Below, piece after piece: positions 1 to 8,850 of a DNA stretch of 64,000 nt (position 1 is its first letter; each line of letters starts with the position of its first letter). The position numbers and the translations under genes are program-made. The notes below the pieces were generated by a model. That model did not search any database and had not been told where the DNA came from. It saw only the letters and a list, made by a program, of their open reading frames with translations. The stretch is from Bact-08 sp964533215 (lineage in GTDB: Bacteria > Bacteroidota > Bacteroidia > Bacteroidales > UBA932): assembly GCA_964533215.1 (NCBI GenBank), contig CAZHLJ010000001.1, positions 620,001 to 684,000 of the forward strand, read 5' to 3'.

Positions 1-145
1 TGGATTTATACCATTCACTTTCATTATTTGCCGAGTAGATCTGTATTAAAGCTGACTGGAAATGGCGAAAAGAAACCATCTCCTGTGATTGCATAAAGTC
101 ATCTAATGACTCCAGGCTGGAGACCGTGAAATTAATTTGTCTCAT
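1..145 (-). CDS. N-terminus of an unidentified protein, cut by the window edge
   Basis: An open frame starts at ATG (complement 145-143) and runs without a stop through 48 codons to the window edge, beginning MRQINFTVSSLESLDDF. There is no signal peptide or membrane segment in this part, so a cytoplasmic protein is likely. A near-consensus -7 box (TAACTTTA, complement 169-162) lies about 17 bases upstream of the start, and the gene is divergent from the ankyrin-repeat gene. I do not recognise the family from so short a piece. Confidence 0.5.
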   Translation of the reverse strand, partial: MRQINFTVSSLESLDDFMQSQEMVSFRHFQSALIQIYSANNESEWYKS

Positions 146-210
146 GGCAAAGACTTTTGAATAAAGTTAGGATTTTTTTTGATTTGGATAAAGGCAATCA
201 ATTAATCTTT

Positions 211-218
211 TACCTTTG
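211..218 (+). promoter_or_regulatory. Bacteroidota -7 promoter box TACCTTTG
   Basis: Exact match to the Bacteroidota sigma consensus TAnnTTTG, 17 bases before the ankyrin gene start. A TTTG at 183-186 could serve as the -33 element, but the 24-base gap is longer than the usual 19-21. It implies a short leader of about 13 bases. Confidence 0.55.
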
Positions 219-234
219 AAATAAAATATCTTAC

Positions 235-2139
235 ATGAAAAATACACTTTTAGCCAAAATTATTATTCTCTTCTCTCTTTTTACAATGACAGTCAGTAGC
301 CGGCTTTTGTCCCAGGATATTGTCACCTCAGTAAACCGTGGAGAATCCGAGGTTGTTAAAACATTGTTGGCCAAGGGTGTGAACCCTAACACTAAAGTGG
401 GTAAAGAGACAATTTTAGCCCTTTCGATGAATGGACAATTTCCGGAAGTAACTAAGCTTCTCATTAATGCAACCGGAATCAAAATCAATGAGTGGAATAT
501 ACAATCAATGCCGGAACGTTCCTGGAAATATACAGTTCTCATGAAAGCTGTTAAGTTTCCGGATATGGTCAAGCTGCTGCTTGATAAGGGAGCATTAATT
601 GATTTGCAGGATGACTGGATTCTTTGGGACGGCAAGCTTCACGAAAGTGGGGGAAATACTGCTCTTATGCTTGCAATAGGACAACCGAATTTTACCTATA
701 CTGAGAGTGCAAAGCTTCTGATTGGCAGAGGGGCAAAAATAAATATCCAGAACAAGCTGGGTTATACAGCGTTAATGCTTGGTGTCCACAATACGGAAAT
801 AACAAAGGTTCTCATAGACAAAGGGGCAAGTCTGGATCTTCAGAGTAAGGCCGGCGAAACAGCATTGATGCTTGCTGCCGGAAAATATACCGATGCAGTA
901 AAGCTTCTGCTGGATAAAGGAGCAAATATTCTAATACGGCAACAATCGGAATTTAAAACATCCCAAAATGCGTTGGGCTATGCTGCAAGATATGGGAATA
1001 TTGAGGCAGCAAAATTAATTCTTGCAAAAGCTGCAAGCCTCGGTATCAAAGACGAAATAATAAGGGCTTCCCTGCACTGGGCAGTGATTTCAAATCAGGT
1101 TGAAATGGCAGGATATCTGCTGGACGAAGGTGCAAACATTGAGGGCGACGACGTGCTTGGCGGATACACTCCTCTCATGGAGACATCGATGCCTGAAATG
1201 GTGCAACTGCTTATTAAGCGGGGTGCCAACGTAAACGCAAAAAACAAGATGAATTACACTCCTTTACATAAAGCAGTATTCAATTTTATGGGAGCAGACC
1301 CCAATGAAAAAAATTGTGAGAAAATACTTAACCTGCTTTTGGAAAAGGGAGCAAGCATAGACGCTCAGGATGGCAATGGGATTACCCCATTGATGGGTGC
1401 CGTTCAGAAAATGACTCCTTTAAAAATACTTGTTGCCAAAGGTGCAAATGTCAATATACAGAATAAAAACGGAGAAACTGCCTTGATGTATGCAGTCAAG
1501 GGAGGTCTTCTAAAGGTTATTTTAGGGGGAATACCGATTGTGGGTGGTTCCATAGATGCCACTAAATTGCTGGTCAGCAAAGGTGCTGATGTCAACATTC
1601 AGGACAAATGGGGTAAAACAGCGTTAATGCATGCTGCCGGAGCTGTGAATGCGATGGGGAACAAATACGGTACATATACAGATATTCTTGAATATCTTGT
1701 CGGGAAAGGTGCCAAGCTCGATGTAGAGGATAAGGAGGGTAACACTGCATTGTATTGGGCTCAGCGTTATGGCCGTACTAAATCGGCGGATTTGCTTCTT
1801 GCAAAGGGTGCAAATCCTGCAAAAAAATACGATAAGGCAGCAGATAAATCCAATGTAACTTCCGGTATTGTAGGTATCTGGGAAAAATATCTCAAGTTTG
1901 AAGGTAAGACCTATACGACAAGAGTCGTATTCAACAAAGACTGGAGCTACAGCAAGGCCCTCAAGGACCCTTCTTCCGGCCAGTGGATTCCGGATGGAGG
2001 AGGTTATTCTACCTATGAGTTGCGGGATGGCAGGATCTGGTTGTTCAATAAGCTATCTATGGGTGCGGTAGTAGAGTGGAGGTTCGAGGGCAAGGATCTT
2101 GTATTGAATGGGGAAAAATATGTTCGGGTATTGAAATAA
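235..2139 (+). CDS. Exported ankyrin-repeat protein with C-terminal beta domain
   Basis: A 634-residue protein with a Sec signal peptide (about residues 1-27, ending SRLLSQ). Some fourteen ankyrin-type repeats run to about residue 545, with recurring units such as TALMLA, AKLLIGRGA and DKGANI. The last 85 residues (from GIVGIWEKYLKFEG) form a different domain with lipocalin-like beta character (VVFNKDWSYSK, WRFEGKDLVLNGEKY). Ankyrin repeats bind proteins, and in this family no enzymatic role follows from them. The signal peptide places the protein in the periplasm or outside. The gene for a C1 aminopeptidase begins 11 bases downstream, so the two are probably cotranscribed and the ankyrin protein could be its partner or inhibitor (inference). 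Confidence 0.85.
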   Translation: MKNTLLAKIIILFSLFTMTVSSRLLSQDIVTSVNRGESEVVKTLLAKGVNPNTKVGKETILALSMNGQFPEVTKLLINATGIKINEWNIQSMPERSWKYTVLMKAVKFPDMVKLLLDKGALIDLQDDWILWDGKLHESGGNTALMLAIGQPNFTYTESAKLLIGRGAKINIQNKLGYTALMLGVHNTEITKVLIDKGASLDLQSKAGETALMLAAGKYTDAVKLLLDKGANILIRQQSEFKTSQNALGYAARYGNIEAAKLILAKAASLGIKDEIIRASLHWAVISNQVEMAGYLLDEGANIEGDDVLGGYTPLMETSMPEMVQLLIKRGANVNAKNKMNYTPLHKAVFNFMGADPNEKNCEKILNLLLEKGASIDAQDGNGITPLMGAVQKMTPLKILVAKGANVNIQNKNGETALMYAVKGGLLKVILGGIPIVGGSIDATKLLVSKGADVNIQDKWGKTALMHAAGAVNAMGNKYGTYTDILEYLVGKGAKLDVEDKEGNTALYWAQRYGRTKSADLLLAKGANPAKKYDKAADKSNVTSGIVGIWEKYLKFEGKTYTTRVVFNKDWSYSKALKDPSSGQWIPDGGGYSTYELRDGRIWLFNKLSMGAVVEWRFEGKDLVLNGEKYVRVLK

Positions 2140-2150
2140 ATTATATAAAT

Positions 2151-3539
2151 ATGAAAAAATCATTTCTTTTTTTAGCGCTGATTCTTTTGGGAGGAGATCT
2201 TTTTTCTCAGACTTTAGGCGATGTTGAGCTGAAAGAGATCAAAGGAGGCTTTGTGAAAAATCCTGCAACCGTGGCTATCCAGAATTTTGTATCCAGCGAC
2301 AAGGATTTTAAAAGCAAGACAAGAAACAGAGATTTACAGGGTAAGGTAGATCACTACTTCAAGTACAGGACAAATGTGAAAGGCATTACAAATCAACAGA
2401 GTTCCGGCCGCTGCTGGATGTTCACATCTATGAATGCCCTTCGCCCTTCAGTGATGGAGAAATATTCACTGGGAGAATTCGATTTCTCTCACAATTACAA
2501 TTATTTCTGGGATGTGCTTGAGAAGTCCAATCTGTTTTTGGAAAATATCATTGCTACTGCAGATAAGGATATGGATGACAGGGAAGTTGCAACATTTTTC
2601 CTCTCTCCTGTCGGAGACGGCGGAGTATGGAATCTTTTCTACAATGTGGCGGAAAAATATGGTGTTGTTCCTCAATCAGTCATGCCTGAGACAGAACATT
2701 CAAACAACACAACTCAGATGATGAGTATCTTGAACGAACGTCTGCGTGCCGGTGGATATGCAATCCGCGAAAAGGCAAAAGCGGGAGCAAGAAGCAAGAC
2801 AATAGACAAAGATCTTAGGGCAGAAAAGACAAAAATCCTTAAGGATGTATATAGAGTGCTTGCTATATGCCTTGGGGAACCTCCGACGGAGTTTACATGG
2901 CGATACAAAACAAAGGATGGCCAGGTGAAAACGCTGACAACAACACCTAAGGAGTTTTTTAACAGCATTGTGCCGGAAAACTATAGTCCGGACAATTACA
3001 TTATGGTGATGAACGACCCGACCAGAGAGTATTATAAACTTTATGAGATAAAGAATTACCGCAATATCATAGAAGGCATAAACTGGGTATATCTTAATTT
3101 GCCTAATGAAGAGATAAAATCCTCCGCCCTTTCATCAATCAAGAACAATGAACCTCTCTATATTTCCTGCGATGTGGGCAAACAGTTGGATAAGGACAAT
3201 GGAATACTGGATGTCGATAATTACAACTATGAGGCATTGTTCGGAATAGAGATGAAGATGGACAAGAAGACCAGAATCCTTACCCGTCAGAGTGGCTCTT
3301 CACATGCAATGCTCCTTATTGCCTGTGATACTGATGACAAGGACGAGCCTGTGAAGTGGGAGCTTGAAAACAGTTGGGGCGTTTCAAGCGGCCACAACGG
3401 CTACCTTACTCTTACAGATGAGTGGTTCAGTGAATACATGTTCAGAATGGTCTTTAATAAAAAATATTTGAGTGACAAGGCAAAATCTGCATTGGGACAA
3501 AAACCGGTTCTGCTTCCTGTCTGGGATTATATGAATTAG
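2151..3539 (+). CDS. C1 family aminopeptidase (PepC/bleomycin hydrolase type)
   Basis: A 462-residue papain-fold cysteine peptidase of the C1B (bleomycin hydrolase, PepC) family. The catalytic triad is visible: Cys88 in SSGRCWMF with the preceding oxyanion Gln (NQQSSGRCW), His385 in SSHAML and Asn407 in ENSWG. I chose the ATG at 2151 because it opens a clear signal peptide (MKKSFLFLALILLGGDLFSQ); the in-frame start at 2076 would lie inside the ankyrin gene and add 25 residues without similarity. Family members release N-terminal amino acids from peptides. Unlike the cytosolic enzymes of other phyla, this one is exported, as is common in Bacteroidales. Confidence 0.92.
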   Translation: MKKSFLFLALILLGGDLFSQTLGDVELKEIKGGFVKNPATVAIQNFVSSDKDFKSKTRNRDLQGKVDHYFKYRTNVKGITNQQSSGRCWMFTSMNALRPSVMEKYSLGEFDFSHNYNYFWDVLEKSNLFLENIIATADKDMDDREVATFFLSPVGDGGVWNLFYNVAEKYGVVPQSVMPETEHSNNTTQMMSILNERLRAGGYAIREKAKAGARSKTIDKDLRAEKTKILKDVYRVLAICLGEPPTEFTWRYKTKDGQVKTLTTTPKEFFNSIVPENYSPDNYIMVMNDPTREYYKLYEIKNYRNIIEGINWVYLNLPNEEIKSSALSSIKNNEPLYISCDVGKQLDKDNGILDVDNYNYEALFGIEMKMDKKTRILTRQSGSSHAMLLIACDTDDKDEPVKWELENSWGVSSGHNGYLTLTDEWFSEYMFRMVFNKKYLSDKAKSALGQKPVLLPVWDYMN

Positions 3540-3551
3540 CATACACTTCAG

Positions 3552-4361
3552 ATGATAATCGGGATAGACATTGGCAGCACAACCACCAAAGCTGTGGCTG
3601 TTCAAAATGGGTTAGTGGTGAAAACCATCAAGACCAAGGCGTTTGATGCAGTGACTTCTGCAACGGGGGCGCTTGGCAAGATGATAATTGAGGGAAATCT
3701 CAATATGTCCAGTGTGGAAAAAATCGTAATCACGGGAGCTGGTGCTGTAAAAATAAACAATGATATTTTCGGTATCAAGACACAGAAAATAGAAGAGATC
3801 ACCGCGATAGGTGTGGGAGGTATGTTTCTGTCTCAAAAGGATAGTGTCATAATTGCAAACATTGGAACAGGGACTTCAATTATTGAGGCCAGCAAAGAGA
3901 AAATAACACACTTGGGCGGTACAGGAGTTGGTGGCGGAACTATAACCGGATTGTCCAGGGGTCTGATAAACACCTCTACGTTTGATAACATTCTGAATCT
4001 TGCCGACAGAGGAAACCTTAGTCAGGTGGATTTGTTGATTGAAGATATTTCTGATGCTGAAATCAGCTTCCTCAACAAGAAGTCGACCGCTTCTAATTTT
4101 GGCAAAATGCTTGATACGGCTCAAAAAGAAGATGTTGCTCTTGGAGTCATAAACATGGTCTATCAGGTAATAGGAGTTATGTCTGTATTTGCGGCAAGAA
4201 GCAGAAATTCAGACAGTGTTTTGATTACAGGGAATGGCAGCAAAAATAGAATCGGGAGGAAAATCCTTGAGAATATATCATTGATGTACAACATAAGATT
4301 TGAGTTTCCGGCAGATGCTGAATACACCACAGCTATAGGTGCAGCTCTCTCTGCCCGGTAA
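3552..4361 (+). CDS. coaW: Type II pantothenate kinase
   Basis: A 269-residue ASKHA-fold kinase. The N-terminal phosphate-binding motif GIDIGSTTTKAVA, the second loop IANIGTGTSI, the glycine-rich stretch GGTGVGGGT and the C-terminal adenosine motif ITGNGS are all present. This architecture and length fit type II pantothenate kinase (staphylococcal/eukaryotic type), which phosphorylates pantothenate as the first step of coenzyme A synthesis in the cytoplasm. BadF/HgdC-type activases share the fold but carry cysteines for a [4Fe-4S] cluster, which I do not see. The start lies 12 bases after the aminopeptidase stop. Confidence 0.85.
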   Translation: MIIGIDIGSTTTKAVAVQNGLVVKTIKTKAFDAVTSATGALGKMIIEGNLNMSSVEKIVITGAGAVKINNDIFGIKTQKIEEITAIGVGGMFLSQKDSVIIANIGTGTSIIEASKEKITHLGGTGVGGGTITGLSRGLINTSTFDNILNLADRGNLSQVDLLIEDISDAEISFLNKKSTASNFGKMLDTAQKEDVALGVINMVYQVIGVMSVFAARSRNSDSVLITGNGSKNRIGRKILENISLMYNIRFEFPADAEYTTAIGAALSAR

Positions 4362-4404
4362 AATTGATTTTTTATTTTTTTGGATAAAGATGTCTGTTTT
4401 AATG

Positions 4405-4412
4405 TACTTTTG
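4405..4412 (+). promoter_or_regulatory. Bacteroidota -7 promoter box TACTTTTG
   Basis: Exact TAnnTTTG match 31 bases before the small Lys-rich gene, with a TTTG at 4379-4382 as possible -33 element (22-base gap). Confidence 0.6.
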
Positions 4413-4443
4413 CTAAAATAAACTTAGAGTAAAATTTTTTATT

Positions 4444-4557
4444 ATGACAAAAGAAAAAGAGCCTAAGGAAAAATCTGCTAAAAAAGCACCTAAAATGACT
4501 CTGAAAGAAAAGAGAGTTGCAAAAGCCGCAAAACGCGAAGGGAAAAGTCACGAGTGA
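4444..4557 (+). CDS. Small Lys-rich basic protein (37 aa)
   Basis: ATG at 4444 opens a 37-residue frame (MTKEKEPKEKSAKKAPKM...) ending at TGA. About a third of residues are Lys or Arg, with many Glu and Ala, so it is highly charged and probably disordered or helical. It has its own promoter box upstream and a hairpin terminator downstream, which argues for a real monocistronic gene. I recall similar short KEKR-containing proteins in Bacteroidales, without a known function. Nucleic-acid binding is a guess from charge alone. Confidence 0.6.
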   Translation: MTKEKEPKEKSAKKAPKMTLKEKRVAKAAKREGKSHE

Positions 4558-4604
4558 TCTATTATAGACAATTTGGAGATATAGATCACAGATAAGAGTA
4601 GAAT

Positions 4605-4642
4605 GAGGCTGTTCAGAAGTAATATCCGGACGGCCTCTTTTT
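4605..4642 (+). terminator. Rho-independent terminator
   Basis: A 10-bp stem (GAGGCTGTTC with GGACGGCCTC, two G-T pairs), 13-base loop, then TTTTT. It closes the small Lys-rich gene unit. Confidence 0.7.
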
Positions 4643-4663
4643 ATATTAGAAAATAATTATCAT

Positions 4664-4671
4664 TACATTTG
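4664..4671 (+). promoter_or_regulatory. -7 promoter box TACATTTG, possibly for a leaderless transcript
   Basis: Exact TAnnTTTG match only four bases before the ATG at 4676. With the usual spacing the transcript would begin at or next to the start codon. No convincing -33 element is visible. Confidence 0.45.
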
Positions 4672-4675
4672 CGTT

Positions 4676-5218
4676 ATGAAAACTAGAATACTACTTATTT
4701 TAGCATCTCTCGCGGCAATTACAGGATGCGAGCTTATACAGGATGCCGCAACAGTCTCAATCCCCACAAGGTTCAAAACAGAGATACCAATAGTGATATC
4801 CTCTTATGGCGTAAAGTCTTCAGAGGCAATATCTGCAAATGCTCCTATCTCATTCACTAAAACGCAGGACCTTTATATTGAAGATAACATAGATGTTGAG
4901 CCTTATCTGGAAAAAATAAAGACAATAAAGCTGAACGAGGTAGTTGTAAGTATAAAAGGGTTGAAAGAGGGACAGACAATAAATTCAATCTCTTTAGACA
5001 TTGCCGGGGTAGGAAACATAATAACGAAAACAGGAATTACAATGGCAAACAATACCTTCACTCCTGTTATTGCTTCAACGGTTTTTGAACAGGTTGCTCA
5101 AAGGCTTAAAGAGGATAGAAAGGTCAGCATTACCGTATCGGGCAATGTAAGTGAGCCTCTCTCTATTACTGTTGGCCTCGATATTGATGCTGATGTTGTT
5201 GCTTATTTGCTCAAATAG
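4676..5218 (+). CDS. Hypothetical lipoprotein
   Basis: A 180-residue protein with a lipoprotein signal peptide (MKTRILLILASLAAITGCEL; lipidated Cys18). The mature part is rich in alternating hydrophobic and polar residues and predicted beta strands (IPIVISSYGVK, ITKTGITMANNTF, KVSITVSGNV), resembling an immunoglobulin-like or lipid-binding sandwich. No catalytic motif is apparent. The next in-frame methionine is far downstream, so the start at 4676 is fairly secure even though the -7 box abuts it. Family not recognised. Confidence 0.75.
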   Translation: MKTRILLILASLAAITGCELIQDAATVSIPTRFKTEIPIVISSYGVKSSEAISANAPISFTKTQDLYIEDNIDVEPYLEKIKTIKLNEVVVSIKGLKEGQTINSISLDIAGVGNIITKTGITMANNTFTPVIASTVFEQVAQRLKEDRKVSITVSGNVSEPLSITVGLDIDADVVAYLLK

Positions 5219-5226
5219 CTTCCGAT

Positions 5227-5268
5227 ACTCATCTTCTATTAAAAAAAATGCTATATTAGATGAGTTTT
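5227..5268 (+). terminator. Possible weak terminator hairpin
   Basis: Perfect 8-bp arms ACTCATCT (5227-5234) and AGATGAGT (5258-5265) followed by TTTT. The 23-base loop and short T-run make it weak, and it lies just before the sensor kinase gene. Confidence 0.35.
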
Positions 5269-5281
5269 AGAGGTTTTTCAG

Positions 5282-8200
5282 ATGAAAGTTAGATTACTGA
5301 CGTTTTTAGGGATAATTTCTTTGCTTGCAGCATGTTCCTCGGATAAGCAAAGAGGTGATGATTCAACATTGACTCCTGTAATAATAAGTGACAATGGATA
5401 CACTGTCCCTAAGAAAGATATATCGAAACCGGATGTAGTTCCTGCCGGAACACCTGTAAAGGTCAATGTCGGACGGATTGCCGAACAGGAGGGTTATTCA
5501 AATCTCTTGCTTTCCGGCACGCCACGGAATGTTAAAACCCTCACTCCAAAAATATGCACGATAGGTAAAAATGGTTTTGGATATCCAGTTATTGTCAGAG
5601 CTGTAAGTAAACCAATTTTCTGCAAAGCACCGGAAGTGGTTTTAGTTAAGGATGCTTATGTTAAGGATATCAATCCTCAGAATTTCTGTAGTTTCAGTAA
5701 GTTGCAAGGCTTGGAGCATGATCAGATAAGAAGTCTGACGCAGGACTCGATGGGCAATTTATGGCTTGGTACTGATGATGGTGTTACAAAATATGATGGG
5801 AAATATTTCTCCCGTTACTCTGTAGAACAAGGTTTAAGAAACAACCTGATCTTGTCAGTCATTCAAGATAGTAAAGCTAATATGTGGTTTGGCACTTTTG
5901 CCGGGGGTGTGACCAGATATGACGGAAGGTACTTTACAAATTTTTCTATAGAAGAGGGGCTGCCAAGCAATGTCGTTAATTGTGTTTTTGAAGACAGATC
6001 GGGCAATATATGGCTTGGCACAGGAGCCGGAGCAGTAAAATTCGATGGGAAATCATTTACAAATTTCACCAAAAAAGAGGGATTGTGTGACAATGATGTC
6101 CGGTCTATAATCCAGGATGATTCAGGCAGAATATGGATATCTACATTCAATGCCGGGGTTTCTATCTTCGATGGAAAGTCCTTTCTCAATTTTTCAGAAG
6201 AACAGGGACTTGTTCAGAATTTTATAACTTTTCTTCAAAAAGATAAGGCTGGTAATATATGGCTGGCCACAGGCGAAAGCGGAGTCATTAAATATGATGG
6301 TTGCCAGTTTACTTCATATACAGAAAAAGAGGGACTATGCAATAACTCTATCAGAACTATTCTGCAGGATGACAAAGGGGCTATGTGGTTTGGCTCAACC
6401 GAACAAGGGCTTTCAAGATTTGACGGGAAATTCTTTACAAATTATGGAGCAAAGGATGGTTTGGGTGCCAATTATATAAGATGTTCCATAGAAGACAAAA
6501 ACGGAGATTTATGGTTTGGGACAAGAGGTGCCGGACTAGTGCACTTCTCCGGTAATATCTTTACACATCTCACAAGTAACGAAGGTCTCAGCAACAGCAG
6601 GGTAATGGATATGTTGCAGGATAAATCCGGAAATTTTTGGTTCGGGACCTTTGGGGGATATGTTACCAAATTGTCTTACAAGGAAGAAGATGGGATAAAA
6701 AGACCCTATTTTTCTGTTTTTGGAGAAAAGGAAGGTTTGCCAAATACCAGAATTTACAGTTTGATTCAGGATAGAGAAGGAAATATCTGGTTTGGAGCAG
6801 ATGGAGGCGGTGTATCATCATTTGATGGAAAAACTACCGTATGTTATATGCAGAAACAGGGGCTGTGTGGCAATTCCATCAGAAAGATATATCAAGATAG
6901 AGAGGGAAATTTCTGGTTCGCTTCCTATGGTGACGGAGTGTCCAAATTTGACGGTAAAAGCTTTACAAATTATGGTACGAAGCAGGGTTTTAGCAGCAAT
7001 AAGGTTTTAGCGATTTTGGAGGACAAAGGCGGGAAAATGTGGTTTGGAACTGACGGAGGAGGCGTAACTCTCCTTGATGGCGAAAAAATCGTCCAATACA
7101 CAGAAAGTCAGGGTTTCTTTAATAATATAGTGTATTCTATCATACAGGATAAAGATGGTATAATTTGGTTTGGTACAGGAGGCAGCGGCTTGATTAGATA
7201 TGACGGGAAAAAGTTTGCCAAATACTCAGAGGACTTTGGGTTGAATAATGGCCATATACTAAGTTTGATGCAGGACTCCAAGGGTAACATATGGGCAGGA
7301 ACTCGTTTCGGGATAAATATCCTTAAGGCCGAAGATATACGATATATAAGTAAGGGTGGAGGGACGCCACGTTTCAGGAGCTATAACTACGAAGATGGAT
7401 TTATTGGAATCGGATGTAATCTTGGAGCTATTATGGAAAGTAAGGAGGGCGAGATTTTAATAGGAACAAATGATCGTCTGACTACATTTCACCCAGAATC
7501 AGAAAGAGAAAATACTTCCCCTTCTAATCTGCAACTTACAAATATTCAGTTGTTCAATGAAAATATTCCATGGACTGAGCTGGCTTTGAAAAAAGATACC
7601 AGCATTTTGTTGAGCAATGGTGTAAAAGTTGGGAAATTCAGATTTGATAGTATTTCAAGATGGTATGGACTTCCGGAAAACCTGAGCTTGTTTCATGGGC
7701 ACAATTATCTGACATTTAGCTTTATTGGTATTTCAATGCGCCAAAACACAAAAATCAGATACCAATATATGCTTAAGGGGCTGGATAATGATTGGAATAA
7801 GTTGACTGATAGGACAGAGGTCTCATATGGTAATTTGAAAAGTGGCAAATATGTTTTTCGTGTAAAGGCTATAAATTGTGATGGAAAGTGGAGCAGGGAG
7901 GTTAATTACAATTTTACTATCCGTCCTCCTTGGTGGAGCACATGGTGGTTCTGTATTGCTTTCGTTCTGTTCATCTTGGTATTGGTCTATAGTATAATGA
8001 AATTTCGTGAGAGATTGTTGTACATGGATAAACAAAGGCTAGAACAACAAGTTATCTTGCAAACACGACAACTGACTGAAAAAAACAGGGAATTGCTGAT
8101 AATTAATTCTGAAAAGGACAAGTTGTTCTCAATTATTGCACATGACCTTAGAAGTCCTCTTAACAGTTTTTTAGGCCTCACGCAAATAATGACGGAGGAG

Positions 8201-8791
8201 TTACAAAATCTATCTATGGACCAGTTGCAGGAGATTGCTGTAAGTATGAGAGGAGCTGCAAATAACCTCTATCGTTTGCTTGAAAACCTTCTCCAGTGGT
8301 CCAGAATACAGCAAAGGTCAATTCAACCAAATCCTGAAGCGATTAATTTGTCATTTGTCGTTTCGGAATGTATATCGATTGTCCAGGAGTCTGCCAGAGC
8401 AAAAGGTATTGAAATTCTTCTGGATATTCCTGAAAACACAGAGGTTTTTGCGGATGTCAACATGTTTAAGACTGTAATAAGAAATCTGGTTTCAAATTCA
8501 GTGAAATTCACTCCAAAAAATGGTAAGGTCACCATTTCTGCCAGCAGTGTAAAAGATATGAAGATCGAAGTATCGGTCAGAGATACTGGTATTGGGATGA
8601 GTAGTGCCATAGTGGAAAATCTTTTCAGCATGGATATAGGTACAAGCAGGGCAGGAACGGAGGGTGAGCCAAGTACCGGCTTGGGGCTGATTATTTGTAA
8701 GGAATTCATAGAGAGGCAAGGAGGAATGTTATATGTAGAAAGCAAGGAAGGAAAAGGGTCAACGTTTACATTTACTGTCCCAGTGGCCTGA
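5282..8791 (+). CDS. Propeller (reg_prop/Y_Y_Y) sensor histidine kinase
   Basis: A 1169-residue sensor kinase. An N-terminal lipoprotein-type signal (MKVRLLTFLGIISLLAACSS) is followed from about residue 130 to 760 by some fourteen copies of a 40-residue two-component-propeller repeat (pattern DxxGNxWFGTxGGGVxxxDG). Then come a Y_Y_Y domain (about 800-880), one membrane helix (about 888-910, FCIAFVLFILVLVYSIM), a coiled-coil linker, HisKA with phospho-acceptor near His953 (SIIAHDLRSPLNS) and an HATPase_c domain (GLGLIICKEF). Such propellers sense periplasmic ligands, often oligosaccharides. Unlike hybrid two-component systems (HTCS) it lacks receiver and AraC domains, so it must signal to a separate regulator, none of which is in the window. 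Confidence 0.92.
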   Translation: MKVRLLTFLGIISLLAACSSDKQRGDDSTLTPVIISDNGYTVPKKDISKPDVVPAGTPVKVNVGRIAEQEGYSNLLLSGTPRNVKTLTPKICTIGKNGFGYPVIVRAVSKPIFCKAPEVVLVKDAYVKDINPQNFCSFSKLQGLEHDQIRSLTQDSMGNLWLGTDDGVTKYDGKYFSRYSVEQGLRNNLILSVIQDSKANMWFGTFAGGVTRYDGRYFTNFSIEEGLPSNVVNCVFEDRSGNIWLGTGAGAVKFDGKSFTNFTKKEGLCDNDVRSIIQDDSGRIWISTFNAGVSIFDGKSFLNFSEEQGLVQNFITFLQKDKAGNIWLATGESGVIKYDGCQFTSYTEKEGLCNNSIRTILQDDKGAMWFGSTEQGLSRFDGKFFTNYGAKDGLGANYIRCSIEDKNGDLWFGTRGAGLVHFSGNIFTHLTSNEGLSNSRVMDMLQDKSGNFWFGTFGGYVTKLSYKEEDGIKRPYFSVFGEKEGLPNTRIYSLIQDREGNIWFGADGGGVSSFDGKTTVCYMQKQGLCGNSIRKIYQDREGNFWFASYGDGVSKFDGKSFTNYGTKQGFSSNKVLAILEDKGGKMWFGTDGGGVTLLDGEKIVQYTESQGFFNNIVYSIIQDKDGIIWFGTGGSGLIRYDGKKFAKYSEDFGLNNGHILSLMQDSKGNIWAGTRFGINILKAEDIRYISKGGGTPRFRSYNYEDGFIGIGCNLGAIMESKEGEILIGTNDRLTTFHPESERENTSPSNLQLTNIQLFNENIPWTELALKKDTSILLSNGVKVGKFRFDSISRWYGLPENLSLFHGHNYLTFSFIGISMRQNTKIRYQYMLKGLDNDWNKLTDRTEVSYGNLKSGKYVFRVKAINCDGKWSREVNYNFTIRPPWWSTWWFCIAFVLFILVLVYSIMKFRERLLYMDKQRLEQQVILQTRQLTEKNRELLIINSEKDKLFSIIAHDLRSPLNSFLGLTQIMTEELQNLSMDQLQEIAVSMRGAANNLYRLLENLLQWSRIQQRSIQPNPEAINLSFVVSECISIVQESARAKGIEILLDIPENTEVFADVNMFKTVIRNLVSNSVKFTPKNGKVTISASSVKDMKIEVSVRDTGIGMSSAIVENLFSMDIGTSRAGTEGEPSTGLGLIICKEFIERQGGMLYVESKEGKGSTFTFTVPVA

Positions 8792-8806
8792 TTTTCATAT
8801 TTTTTT

Positions 8807-8814
8807 TATATTTG
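8807..8814 (+). promoter_or_regulatory. Bacteroidota -7 promoter box TATATTTG
   Basis: Exact TAnnTTTG match 36 bases upstream of the PorT-like gene; no clear -33 element. Confidence 0.45.
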
Positions 8815-8850
8815 TAAAGGTTTTACTGTATCCACCTAAATTATAATAAA

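Noticed and set aside
2076..2150. Longer start for the C1 aminopeptidase
   Set aside because: It lies inside the ankyrin gene in another frame, and the signal peptide begins only at 2151.
5700..7400. DNA-level tandem repeat
   Set aside because: The periodicity reflects about fourteen protein propeller repeats with diverged codons, not a DNA repeat array.
8323..8745. Minus-strand frame opposite the kinase domain
   Set aside because: It is a shadow of the kinase gene: no recognisable domain and no independent promoter.
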